A stretch of DNA of 64,000 nucleotides from Acidobacteriota bacterium (GTDB taxonomy: Bacteria; Acidobacteriota; Blastocatellia; Pyrinomonadales; Pyrinomonadaceae), in contig JAOAPY010000010.1 of the NCBI GenBank assembly GCA_025463135.1, forward strand, positions 62,001 to 126,000. Direction: 5' to 3'. Both the position numbers and the translations under genes were made by a program. A model generated the notes under the pieces. The model ran no database searches. It was not told the origin of the DNA and saw nothing but the letters and a program-made list of their open reading frames with translations. This document shows positions 1-7,327 of the stretch, one piece after another (positions within the stretch are counted from its first letter, which is position 1; every line of letters starts with the position of its first letter).

Positions 1-270
1 GAGACCGCCATCGTCGAGCCTTACGGGCTCAGCATCTTTCAACACTCCCGTACGGATCTTTGGTCCGGACAAATCAACAAGGACGGCAAGTGGGCAATTC
101 AGCTGGGCGGCAGCAGCGCGGACTGCCTGAATATCGGCTTCCTTTTCGGCCAGAGAGCCATGCGACATGTTAATGCGTACGCCATTAATGCCTGCTGCCA
201 TTAGAGCTTCAATAACACCTGGGCCGCGTGTCGCAGGGCCGAGCGTGGCTAGAATTTTCGCTTTTCTCAA
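1..270 (-). CDS. pyk: pyruvate kinase, N-terminal fragment (cut by window edge)
   Basis: Only the first 90 codons are present. The reverse-strand product starts LRKAKILATLGPATRGPG and contains GVRINMSHG and VDLSGPKIRTG, the N-terminal signature of pyruvate kinase (phosphoenolpyruvate + ADP to pyruvate + ATP, last step of glycolysis). The start is a TTG at 268-270: an in-frame TAG lies directly upstream, so no earlier start is possible, and an AAGGA sits a few bases before it. The identity is clear from these motifs; the rest of the enzyme lies outside the window. A palindromic repeat pair (286-365) fills the gap to the next gene. Confidence 0.9.
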   Translation of the reverse strand, partial: MRKAKILATLGPATRGPGVIEALMAAGINGVRINMSHGSLAEKEADIQAVRAAAAQLNCPLAVLVDLSGPKIRTGVLKDAEPVRLDDGGL

Positions 271-285
271 CTATATATCCTTGTC

Positions 286-365
286 CGACAAACTTCAGTT
301 TGTCGTCTCTTTGTTCATATTCAATGTTGCTTCCTAATGTTCAATCGACAAAGTGAAGTTTGTCG
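286..365. repeat. family A: doublet of 20-bp palindromes (REPIN-like)
   Basis: Two 20-bp palindromes, 286-305 (CGACAAACT-tc-AGTTTGTCG) and 346-365, are separated by 40 bp and fill the gap between pyk and the next gene. The same doublet architecture recurs at 49402-49470 and 50811-50886. The pairing of palindromes resembles REP doublets; no RAYT transposase is present in the window. Confidence 0.8.
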
Positions 366-375
366 TGCAGATGGC

Positions 376-1146
376 TTAATCACTAATCTGCGGTTCGGCT
401 GCAGTCACCACTTCCTCGAGCCGTCGGCGACTCTTGCCCATGATCATTCCGTGGATAGTCAGCACGACCCCGACCAACATATATGACGGTCCCGACAGGG
501 GCGCATATCGACCACCAAACAGCACCAGGGAAATCGAAACCAGGCCGATGCTGACATTGAGGGCGCTTTCCTGAATACTGTTGCGGGTATCGAAAAGCTC
601 CAGCTCGTTCAAGGCCAGCACAAAGCGTTTGCGATAAGCATGCAAGTGAAGCAGGATGAAAACTCCAAAGACGGCAACATAACCGAGACCGAAAATCAAC
701 ATCAGCGTTGCCATCTGATTCCCCTCGACCATTGCTTCCACGTTGCCGTTGGCAAGCCTGACTTCACCGTGACCGCCACTCAAGACGTTTACCAGATAGG
801 AGAAGAGGAATTTAAGCGGATAGACATAGAACAACACCACAAATAAGAGGATTCCATTAAGGCAAACCGTAATAGTGTCCTGAAGTCCATAGCGGCGAAA
901 GAACTTGAACTGGATGAACCAGATCATAAACAGCAGCGCGAAACTAATTGCAAAGGCGCCAAACCCGCGCATCGTTGCCGCCAGTTCTGAGAAGGTCTTT
1001 GGCACTTCCAATGACACCACCAGCAGGGTGACGGCGAAAGCAAAGACTCCGTCGCTCAGACCTTCGATACGGGAAATCTCATGACTGCGCCAACGGAAAT
1101 CTTTCTGCGAACCAAATTCCTTTTCAATCAGCTTCTTACGAATCAT
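376..1146 (-). CDS. TMEM175-family (DUF1211) membrane protein, putative potassium channel
   Basis: The product carries GLSDGVFAFAVTLLV in its first predicted membrane helix, matching the conserved helix-1 motif of TMEM175/DUF1211 proteins, which in characterised members form potassium-selective channels. Several further hydrophobic segments follow, consistent with about six membrane spans in 256 residues. The ATG at 1144-1146 is chosen because AAGGGA lies 8-9 bases upstream; an alternative in-frame ATG at 1200 would add 18 residues translated from a palindromic repeat (1168-1185) and has no good ribosome site. The channel role is inferred from family only. Confidence 0.75.
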   Translation of the reverse strand: MIRKKLIEKEFGSQKDFRWRSHEISRIEGLSDGVFAFAVTLLVVSLEVPKTFSELAATMRGFGAFAISFALLFMIWFIQFKFFRRYGLQDTITVCLNGILLFVVLFYVYPLKFLFSYLVNVLSGGHGEVRLANGNVEAMVEGNQMATLMLIFGLGYVAVFGVFILLHLHAYRKRFVLALNELELFDTRNSIQESALNVSIGLVSISLVLFGGRYAPLSGPSYMLVGVVLTIHGMIMGKSRRRLEEVVTAAEPQISD

Positions 1147-1167
1147 TCTCGGGTCCCTTCGAAGTAG

Positions 1168-1246
1168 CTCAGACCTCAGTCTGAGGCACCAATCGATCAT
1201 CCAATGTTGATTGTACTGCTCCTAACGCAGACTGAAGGCTGCGCTA
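1168..1246. repeat. family E palindromes between the channel gene and the tlpA-like gene
   Basis: Two palindromes, CTCAGAC-ctca-GTCTGAG (1168-1185) and CGCAGaCTgaAGgCTGCG (1226-1243). The second abuts the TAG stop of the tlpA-like gene (1244-1246). Related copies are at 29131-29148 and 30509-30613. Confidence 0.6.
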
Positions 1247-1834
1247 CCTCGCTCCGAGTGCTGATTGGATTGCACTCTCCAGTTCCTCTCCCGCTGAGTC
1301 GTCGTAACCGATGAATCGTTTAATAAACACACCGTTCCGATCAAGAATGAGCGTCTGAGGAATCGCGGAATCGTCGCCCATGTAAAGATTTTCCAGCTCA
1401 CGATCGGGAATGCCCAACTGATAAGAGATCTTGAATTCTCTGGCAAAACTCGGGACCTTCTCATAGTCTTCGGGTCCACCCACGTTGAGCCCGACTATCT
1501 GCAATCCCTTCTCACCATAAAGCTTTTGTAACTCAACCAGGTGGGGAATGCTTTCGCGGCAAGGCTCGCACCAGGTGGCATAAAAGTCCAGGACCACAAC
1601 TTTCTGCCTGAGATCCGACAACTTCACGTGTTGGGTATTGGCGATCATCCAACCCATCTCAGAATTGGCGGTCTTAGCCGGAGGTATGGGATAAGTAGTC
1701 TGCGGCGGTTGCGAGAGAACAGGAGTTGGGGACGTGTCTGATGGTTTCCGACGACAACTCGACGCAGTGACGGCAACGGCACTCAGCGCGATAAGGATCG
1801 CCAGCCCTCTGTTTTTGACGAATATTGAGCGCAC
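1244..1834 (-). CDS. TlpA/ResA-like thioredoxin-fold lipoprotein
   Basis: The 196-residue product starts with a basic, hydrophobic leader ending in SSC at Cys27, a plausible lipobox, followed by a Pro/Thr-rich linker. The core contains VVVLDFYATWCEPC with the redox pair Cys89/Cys92, then a cis-Pro region (AIPQTLILD), the layout of TlpA/ResA extracytoplasmic thiol-disulfide reductases. It is therefore expected to be membrane-anchored outside the cytoplasm and to reduce protein or cytochrome c maturation thiols; the specific partner cannot be told. The TAG stop lies at the edge of a family E repeat. It is followed upstream by yacG and a Crp-type regulator on the same strand. Confidence 0.85.
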   Translation of the reverse strand: MRSIFVKNRGLAILIALSAVAVTASSCRRKPSDTSPTPVLSQPPQTTYPIPPAKTANSEMGWMIANTQHVKLSDLRQKVVVLDFYATWCEPCRESIPHLVELQKLYGEKGLQIVGLNVGGPEDYEKVPSFAREFKISYQLGIPDRELENLYMGDDSAIPQTLILDRNGVFIKRFIGYDDSAGEELESAIQSALGAR

Positions 1835-1860
1835 CAGTCGACCATTCTACACGACTCCCC

Positions 1861-1883
1861 GGGACCGCACGCATCCTGCGTGC
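1861..1883. repeat. family C single arm (hairpin-forming)
   Basis: GGGACCGCACGCATCCTGCG and the bases after it match one arm of the long inverted repeats at 16021-16132 and 19705-19801. GCACGCA/TGCGTGC gives a short hairpin. Here only one arm is seen. Confidence 0.6.
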
Positions 1884-1897
1884 AGAACGGTAGCGCC

Positions 1898-2086
1898 TTA
1901 GCACTTTCCGGCTTGCCGTTCCGGCTGATCTTCAGGCTCGTCCGGAATAGTCACCTTTTCGCCGGGCACGGCGTACTCTTCATTCACCCAGGCGCCGAGA
2001 TCAATCAACTTACAACGCTCGGAGCAAAACGGTCGATAGGGATTATCTTGCCATTGGGCGGGTTTATCGCAGGTGGGACACTTCAT
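1898..2086 (-). CDS. yacG: YacG, zinc-ribbon DNA gyrase inhibitor
   Basis: The 62-residue protein starts [12 protein letters not shown] and contains [16 protein letters not shown], so it has the two CxxC-type pairs of YacG, a small zinc protein that binds GyrB and inhibits DNA gyrase in E. coli. The C-terminus is acidic and Pro-rich, as usual. The ATG at 2084-2086 is chosen because the zinc ribbon begins right there; a longer in-frame reading adds 42 unrelated residues that overlap the upstream regulator gene. It lies 43 bases downstream of the Crp/Fnr-type gene and may be co-transcribed with it. Confidence 0.9.
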   Translation of the reverse strand: MKCPTCDKPAQWQDNPYRPFCSERCKLIDLGAWVNEEYAVPGEKVTIPDEPEDQPERQAGKC

Positions 2087-2129
2087 CGAAAAAGAACTGA
2101 CCTCAGTATGGGTAAGCGCCCGCGGAATT

Positions 2130-2867
2130 TCACGATGCAGCAAGCCCCGTCGGGCGCTTGACCAGGATTTTTCTATTGACAAAGTCGATGGTACCTTCCC
2201 GGCGCATCGCATTCAACCGCACGGTGACGCTCTCGCGCGTGGAGCCGACAATCGAGGCAATTTCGCGATGGGGCAGGGGTATATCAATTAGCACGCCGCG
2301 ATCTTCCGCGACGCCGTAACGTTGGGAAAATTCCTCCAGCATGCGTTCCAACCGCTGCGGGATGGCATTGAGGGCAAAATCCGCCAGGCGCCGTTCGGCA
2401 TTTTCAAGTCGTTGACCGATCAAACGGAACGTGTAATTATGAAGTAGCTGATCCTCAGCCATACTTTCTTGAAAGGCCCCCGCAGGAATTTTCAATAATA
2501 ACGTTTGCTCGTAGGCGATGGCGCTATTCTCACGCAGACCGGCAGTTGAATAAAGTGCGGATTCGCCAAAAAGAGAGCCCCGGGACAAGATGTCAATTAC
2601 CGCTTCGCGATCGCTATCAGCCTCTATACGGCAGAGCTTCACGCGGCCCTGGACGATGGCCAACAGCGAATCGGCAGGGTCTCCGGCTCGATAGATGAAT
2701 CGGCGACGCCGGAAATCAAGCGCGTCGGAACTGTGGGTCAGACGGTCAAGCGAGGCGTCGCTCAAGTTCTTGCCCCAGTCCAGTTGCTTGAGAAGTTCAC
2801 CGCGATCTTCAATAGTTAGATCGCGAGCGCGTTTGGAATGCGCCAATTTCTGGTGCGTTTGCATCAT
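2130..2867 (-). CDS. Crp/Fnr-family transcriptional regulator
   Basis: The product has an N-terminal cyclic-nucleotide-binding-like beta-roll ([19 protein letters not shown] and [13 protein letters not shown]) and a C-terminal winged helix ([20 protein letters not shown]), the arrangement of Crp/Fnr regulators. Unlike Fnr there is no N-terminal Cys cluster, so it is not an obvious iron-sulfur oxygen sensor; the ligand is unknown. Length (245 residues) is normal. Two consecutive Met codons start the reading frame, and either could be used. It is divergent from the diguanylate cyclase gene across a 225-base gap in which I see no convincing palindromic operator. Confidence 0.9.
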   Translation of the reverse strand: MMQTHQKLAHSKRARDLTIEDRGELLKQLDWGKNLSDASLDRLTHSSDALDFRRRRFIYRAGDPADSLLAIVQGRVKLCRIEADSDREAVIDILSRGSLFGESALYSTAGLRENSAIAYEQTLLLKIPAGAFQESMAEDQLLHNYTFRLIGQRLENAERRLADFALNAIPQRLERMLEEFSQRYGVAEDRGVLIDIPLPHREIASIVGSTRESVTVRLNAMRREGTIDFVNRKILVKRPTGLAAS

Positions 2868-3092
2868 GGGAGTTTTTAGGTCGGGATAATTTGAGTTGAA
2901 CTACGGATGAATGCGACCCAAGTCAAATGTGGCACGGATCGCTAACAAATTGTAACCTTTGTAAGGAAAACCTTGATGCCTGTAAACCGGGGTTTCGGAA
3001 TCGATCCAACTATTTTGACGGATTCTGCCAACGTGGCGAGGTAAAAATGAAAACGGACAACTATCGAATGGGCGCACTTTAGCACGAAGCCT

Positions 3093-4061
3093 ATGGCTGC
3101 GCAAGACCGAGACTCTGCATCAAAATTAAAACCTATGCTCGGCAAATTTCAAGTACTCGTGGTCGATGACAACTCGGATAAGCGGAACCTGCTCGAGGTA
3201 GCCTTGAGTATGGCAGGTTATGACGTGCGGGCCACGTCTAACGGCATTGAAGCGCTGGCGGCCGTCGAATCCTACCCACCGGATTTGATCGTGACCGATG
3301 TCATGATGCCCGAAATGGACGGCTATGAACTGGCCCGTCGTATTCGTCAGAACCCGCAAACCAGATTCATTCCCTTGATTCTGCAAACCGCCGGGCGTCA
3401 CGACGCCGACGATGTGCGCATGGGCGCCGAGGTGGGGGCGCTGGGTTTCATTACGGACCCCACGGACCTCGATCTATTGTTGGCCCGTGCGCGAACCCTG
3501 CTGGAGTTCAAGGCTTATCTCGATACCTGGCAGGAAGCCGCGTTCACGGATCACCTTAGCGGTCTGGCAAATCGCCGCCGTCTGGAACGCCAGTTGGAGC
3601 GCGAGATCGCACGCACTGAGCGCTTCGGCCATCCCTTTAGCCTGGTGATGCTGGACATTGATGAGTTTAAGAAGGTCAACGACACCTTCGGTCATGAAAT
3701 GGGGGATGAGGTAATCAAGTCCTTGGCCAAGACTCTGCAAGAAGGTATTCGCGGAATAGATCTGGCGGCGCGTATCGGCGGCGAAGAGTTTGCGGTGATT
3801 CTGACTGAGACCCCACTTGAAAGAGCCACTGAAGTGGCGGAACGTTTACGACTGGCCATCAAGGACGTCGAGCTTCCCGATGTTGGCTCTGTAACCGTGA
3901 GCCTCGGAGTTGCTGAGGCGCCTTTCTGTGCGCACACGGGGCGTGAGTTGTTAGCCTGCGCTGACACCGCGCTGTACGCTGCTAAAGATCTGGGACGTGA
4001 TCGCGTCGTGCGGGCTGACCGAGCTAAAGAGAACTCAGTGAGGACCGCTGACGTACAGTAA
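3093..4061 (+). CDS. response regulator with GGDEF domain (diguanylate cyclase)
   Basis: A receiver domain (about residues 19-138) is followed by a GGDEF domain (about 152-315). The receiver has the acidic pair D25/D26, phospho-acceptor D69 (VTDVMMPEMDG) and T99, but the lysine normally found in the TKP motif is Asp122 (ITDPTD). The cyclase active site is GGEEF (229-233), and RGID (220-223), five residues upstream, fits the RxxD product-inhibition site. It should make cyclic di-GMP from two GTP. The start could instead be Met15 at 3135. PilZ proteins at 13 kb are possible downstream receptors, but no direct link is visible. Confidence 0.92.
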   Translation: MAAQDRDSASKLKPMLGKFQVLVVDDNSDKRNLLEVALSMAGYDVRATSNGIEALAAVESYPPDLIVTDVMMPEMDGYELARRIRQNPQTRFIPLILQTAGRHDADDVRMGAEVGALGFITDPTDLDLLLARARTLLEFKAYLDTWQEAAFTDHLSGLANRRRLERQLEREIARTERFGHPFSLVMLDIDEFKKVNDTFGHEMGDEVIKSLAKTLQEGIRGIDLAARIGGEEFAVILTETPLERATEVAERLRLAIKDVELPDVGSVTVSLGVAEAPFCAHTGRELLACADTALYAAKDLGRDRVVRADRAKENSVRTADVQ

Positions 4062-4065
4062 AAAA

Positions 4066-4215
4066 GCGGGCTTTGATCTTTGGCTTTTGGTCTTTGGTTT
4101 TTGAGCTTTGTACTTTGTTCTTTGCTTTCCTTTCGAAGCTTGATGCGGAGTAGCGACAGACCTCGGCACCAAGAGAACAAAGTACAAAGCTCAAAGAACA
4201 AAAGAGTGAAGACCA
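4066..4215. repeat. imperfect inverted repeat of CTTTG/CAAAG words
   Basis: The gap after the diguanylate cyclase is built of ctttggtctttg-type words on the left and their complements (aacaaagtacaaagctcaaag) on the right, so the whole stretch can fold on itself. Similar words occur at 7080-7200 and 33140-33240. Confidence 0.7.
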
Positions 4216-4239
4216 AGGTACGTTGGTTTGGGGGTAAGG

Positions 4240-5193
4240 ATGGCTGATTACAAAGAAAAATTTGATGAACTGCATCGGGCGGCACGGCGCAAGGCTCAGG
4301 ATCTGGACGAGAAGTTTGCCATCAAGGATCTGGTCGGAGAAGGGGCTCGAATAGCCAGCGAAGCAGCTCGACGCGGAGCGGAAACTGTCGCCAGCGGCGC
4401 CGAGCGTCTGCGGACCGAGGCCGAACGGATGGGCGAGGATGGCCAGGTCCGTGACGCGACTGATCGGGCCGCGAAAGAAGCGCGCAAAGCCGGCGAAGCT
4501 CTGCGCAGCGCCGCGGGCAGTGCCGGGAAAAAGGCCGGCGAGGTATACGAGGACGCGAAAACCTACTATGAACGGGCTTCAAAGGTGTATGACACAAGTG
4601 CCCGCTTGACTCGAGCTTCGACTGCGGCGACCGCCGGTGTCTTAAAAGCCAAAGACTGGATCAAAGAAAATCCCGGCAAGGCGACAGTGGTCGGTTTTTC
4701 GCTGGTGCTGGGTGTGCGGCTGGGCTCGTCGCTGCCGGGCCTTGATGCAATTTTGCTGGGCTCGCATCCGCACTGGCTAACACACTCAGCCTTGCCCGTC
4801 CTGGGATTGAAAATGGCGAGTGACAAATTCGATAGCTATCTGCGCAAGCAGGAAGAGCTAATCGCCGCGGGTCAACTGACCGAGGCCGAACGTGAACGCG
4901 TTCAGTTTCAACGCAAGATAGCTAAGTACGTGGGCGCACCATTGTTGGGAGCTTTTAGTTGCGCCGCCGGCGCGGCAATGTTCGCGCAGATCGTTCAACC
5001 CGGCGCCATCACCGGCGCGCCGATCAGTTGGTTGCTGGGCGGCAATCCATTTCTCGACGGCGTCTGGCTGTTCGCGAATGGAGTTATCTGCTTTCACCAG
5101 GGTTACAAATTTTTTATGATCGCACTTGCGGATCAGGACGAAGTGAACCGCGTGGTGCGCGAGATCAAGGGACTGTTGCCCGCTGCGGTTTGA
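4240..5193 (+). CDS. membrane-anchored protein with long amphipathic helical N-terminus, function unknown
   Basis: I do not recognise this 317-residue protein. The first ~140 residues are rich in Ala, Arg, Glu and Lys in helix-favouring patterns (ARIASEAARRGAETVASGAE, AKEARKAGEALRSAAG), similar in style to apolipoprotein- or LEA-like amphipathic helices. The C-terminal half has hydrophobic stretches (TVVGFSLVLGVRLGSSL; APLLGAFSCAAGAAMFAQIV; FFMIALADQ) suggesting membrane insertion. The ATG at 4240 is preceded by a G-rich stretch; a TTG four codons earlier is also possible. It stands alone between repeat-filled gaps. Confidence 0.7.
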   Translation: MADYKEKFDELHRAARRKAQDLDEKFAIKDLVGEGARIASEAARRGAETVASGAERLRTEAERMGEDGQVRDATDRAAKEARKAGEALRSAAGSAGKKAGEVYEDAKTYYERASKVYDTSARLTRASTAATAGVLKAKDWIKENPGKATVVGFSLVLGVRLGSSLPGLDAILLGSHPHWLTHSALPVLGLKMASDKFDSYLRKQEELIAAGQLTEAERERVQFQRKIAKYVGAPLLGAFSCAAGAAMFAQIVQPGAITGAPISWLLGGNPFLDGVWLFANGVICFHQGYKFFMIALADQDEVNRVVREIKGLLPAAV

Positions 5194-5246
5194 TATTGGT
5201 TCGTTGCATCTCATTCATAACCTGACTTTCTGACTGCTTGTAATCC

Positions 5247-5410
5247 CATCTCATTCTCACCCGGTTTCAACCGGGTGATTGAGTTAGCTCGTGATCTCCG
5301 TAACCGTTTCAACGGTTTCTGATTTCCGGAGACAGGTAGACCATTGAAACGTTTTGGGAGATTTAGACAGCTGCTGATCACCCAGTTGAAACCGGCTGAG
5401 AATGAGATGA
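5247..5410. repeat. family B: 164-bp nested inverted repeat
   Basis: The element opens with CATCTCATTCTCACCCGG and closes with its complement ending GAGAATGAGATGA. Each end contains its own hairpin (CCGGTTTCAACCGG), and an inner pair (ACCGTTTCAACGGTTT and TTGAAACG) nests inside. A second copy of identical length is at 16281-16444, and a 100-bp internally deleted copy is at 52745-52844. Confidence 0.85.
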
Positions 5411-5435
5411 AGAACTTTTCAGGAGCGAGCGCTGA

Positions 5436-5484
5436 TTTTGCCACCAGGATTTTAGCCCCTCAATCTTATCCACTGAGCTAAGCC
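5436..5484 (-). other. possible tRNA-derived remnant or hairpin
   Basis: On the minus strand this stretch reads TTAGCTCAGTGGATAAGA, like a tRNA position 8 to D-arm, then GGGGCTAAAATCCTGG, which only loosely resembles an anticodon or T-arm. No complete cloverleaf or acceptor stem can be drawn. TTAGC and GCTAA could pair as a simple hairpin behind the site-2 protease gene. Confidence 0.25.
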
Positions 5485-5502
5485 TGAAGACTTACATCTT
5501 TC

Positions 5503-6525
5503 TCAAGTAATCGTGATCGGAAACGGCCAGAAGGAAAGTGCGAAGACAATCAGTGTGAGGATCGCGATCCAGATGCGCGTGGCGCCCAGGGGTTCCATAA
5601 CACGCGGCTGTGGATGCCGTACCCATAACATCACAGCCAACAGGACGGTGTACAAAAATCCGCTGGGGCTGCCATGCCAAAACCAGCCAAGAATGGCGAG
5701 CGCAGCCATACTCACAAACGCCAGCCGTCCAATCCACTGATGCGCCCGCCCGCCAAACAGCGCGAACGTTCCATGCCCGCCATCAAGTTGGCCCACCGGC
5801 ATAAGATTGAGACTCGTCACCAACAGTCCGATCCACGCTGCCATGTAACAGGGATTGGTCGGTGAATACGGATCGAGCCGCACGCTCAGCACACGAGCTA
5901 ACAACCGCAACAACAATGGGTCGTTAAAAAAGATCTCATGGCCCGAAGGCCGCAAGGGCGTTCCCATGCTCAAGATTCCGATGAACGCAATCGGCAATAA
6001 CGCAACGAAGCCGGCCAGAGGCCCGGCCAGACCGATATCAAACAGCGCCCGTCGCGTGGGGATGGGCGCCTTGATCTTGATGAACGCGCCAAACGTTCCC
6101 GCCAAAAAAAGCGGTGGTGCGGGAATGAAAAACGGCAGGGTGGCGTCAACTCCATAAAGGCGGCAGGCGACGTAGTGGCCCATCTCGTGCGCGAACAGAA
6201 TCGTCAGCAAAGCTCCGGAGAAAATTATTCCCTGGCCGAGGATGTGGGGATTTAACAGTGCGAAGTTGATCAGTAAGGCAATCGTTTGCAGGTAGTACTG
6301 AGGTACAAACAGTATCCAGCCAACCACCGAAGAAGGTTGAGCCAGATCGGGCTCGACATTGGGTGATGCTAAAACGATCCCCGCGATGACGGTGGTGATT
6401 ACGGTCAGCAGAAGCAGCAGCGAATGGCGCACCCATTCCCTGGTGGTCGGCCGCAAGGCCATGCTTCGTTGCCGCAGTGACTGCGTTTCCGCGAAGGGTG
6501 GTATTACTCGAACAGATTCTGCCAT
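5503..6525 (-). CDS. site-2 protease family (M50) intramembrane metalloprotease
   Basis: The 340-residue protein has the zinc motif HEMGH (113-117) inside a hydrophobic segment and the second M50 motif NLMPVGQLDGGH (240-251, Asp248 the likely third zinc ligand). Several other membrane spans surround them. This is the core of site-2 proteases, which cut membrane-spanning substrates, typically in regulated intramembrane proteolysis. No PDZ domain is visible between the two motifs, so it belongs to the short PDZ-less group. No anti-sigma factor or other obvious substrate gene is adjacent. Confidence 0.9.
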   Translation of the reverse strand: MAESVRVIPPFAETQSLRQRSMALRPTTREWVRHSLLLLLTVITTVIAGIVLASPNVEPDLAQPSSVVGWILFVPQYYLQTIALLINFALLNPHILGQGIIFSGALLTILFAHEMGHYVACRLYGVDATLPFFIPAPPLFLAGTFGAFIKIKAPIPTRRALFDIGLAGPLAGFVALLPIAFIGILSMGTPLRPSGHEIFFNDPLLLRLLARVLSVRLDPYSPTNPCYMAAWIGLLVTSLNLMPVGQLDGGHGTFALFGGRAHQWIGRLAFVSMAALAILGWFWHGSPSGFLYTVLLAVMLWVRHPQPRVMEPLGATRIWIAILTLIVFALSFWPFPITIT

Positions 6526-6617
6526 GACGCTTAGAGACTCAAAGGCTAGAGTCTGGATGCCTGTTGCACTCAGCCTCTAGCCCTGGGTGACCAAATACGA
6601 TTTCTCTTTCGGTGCTT

Positions 6618-6932
6618 TTACTCAGCGGCAGCCGGAGCAGCATCTTTCCCTGCCTCGTCGCCATCGTCATGGCCCTGAAGTTCTTTACCGGGTTTGAAGC
6701 GAATCGTCTTGCCGGAAGGAATAGCTACCTCTTCACCAGTGCGCGGGTTTCGACCCACGCCGCGCTTGCGGGGTTTGACCACAAAGACTCCAAAGCCGCG
6801 CAACTCGATACGCTCGCCGCGCGTCAGGGCCTCTTTCATTGAATGAAAGAGGGCGTCAACCGCCTGTTCAGCTTTCATTTTGGGTACGCCGGTGCGGTCG
6901 GCGACGCGGTTGATGATGTCCAATTTGATCAC
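6618..6932 (-). CDS. HU/IHF-family DNA-binding protein with acidic tail
   Basis: The product contains the HU core, with helix-rich N-terminus (MIKLDIINRVADRTGV), ELRGFGVFVVKPRK and the DNA-binding beta-arm GRNPRTGEEVAIP. It should bind and bend DNA as a dimer in nucleoid organisation. The core ends near residue 92 and is followed by a tail rich in Asp, Gly and Ala (GHDDGDEAGKDAAPAAAE), which is unusual for classical HU. A strong sigma70-like promoter lies upstream at 7003-7032. Confidence 0.93.
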   Translation of the reverse strand: MIKLDIINRVADRTGVPKMKAEQAVDALFHSMKEALTRGERIELRGFGVFVVKPRKRGVGRNPRTGEEVAIPSGKTIRFKPGKELQGHDDGDEAGKDAAPAAAE

Positions 6933-7002
6933 AGCTTTTCAGCCTCCGGGATTTTTATCGCGTACGACGCCACGATTTAACTCACTTCTTATCGTCGCGC
7001 CG

Positions 7003-7032
7003 ATGATAGAGAGGCGCACCAAAAGCTGTCAA
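7003..7032 (-). promoter_or_regulatory. sigma70-type promoter of the HU gene
   Basis: On the minus strand TTGACA (7027-7032) and TATCAT (7003-7008) are separated by 18 bases, close to the sigma70 consensus. Transcription would start near 6996, leaving a leader of about 65 nt before the HU start codon. Confidence 0.65.
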
Positions 7033-7039
7033 GGAAGTT

Positions 7040-7245
7040 AGTAAGAAGTTGTCAGTGGTCAGTGGTCAGTAGTCAGTGGTCGGTTTGTCGTACTGGGTAC
7101 TTGGTCTTTGTCTTGGTCCTTTTGCGCGGGTACGTGGATCTCATCAAACACCAAAGCATTGTGAAACGAAACAAAGAACCAAGAACAAAGAACCAAGTAC
7201 GATCAACTGACAACTGACAACTGATCACTGACAGATCACTGACCC
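7040..7245. repeat. low-complexity word repeats between the HU and signal peptidase genes
   Basis: The 395-bp gap between HU and lepB has no gene. It holds short tandem words: gtcagtggtcagtggtcagt near 7050, then ttggtctttg-type words near 7100 and their complement caaagaaccaag near 7180, then caactgacaactgacaactg near 7205. The outer and inner words are complementary, so the region can fold as one long hairpin. Confidence 0.75.
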
Positions 7246-7327
7246 CGATGTTTGACAACTGCGCAGGTGAAAGCTAACCTCAAAACGGTCGATTTTGCAG
7301 CACCGAAGTAGCGTTTGATACTCCATT

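Noticed and set aside
2868-3092. Fnr-type operator (TTGAT-N4-ATCAA) upstream of the Crp/Fnr gene
   Set aside because: Only loose TTGA and TCAA words occur, with wrong spacing.
7040-7245. CRISPR-like array
   Set aside because: The repeated words are too short and irregular, have no constant spacers, and fold as one large inverted repeat; no cas gene is present.
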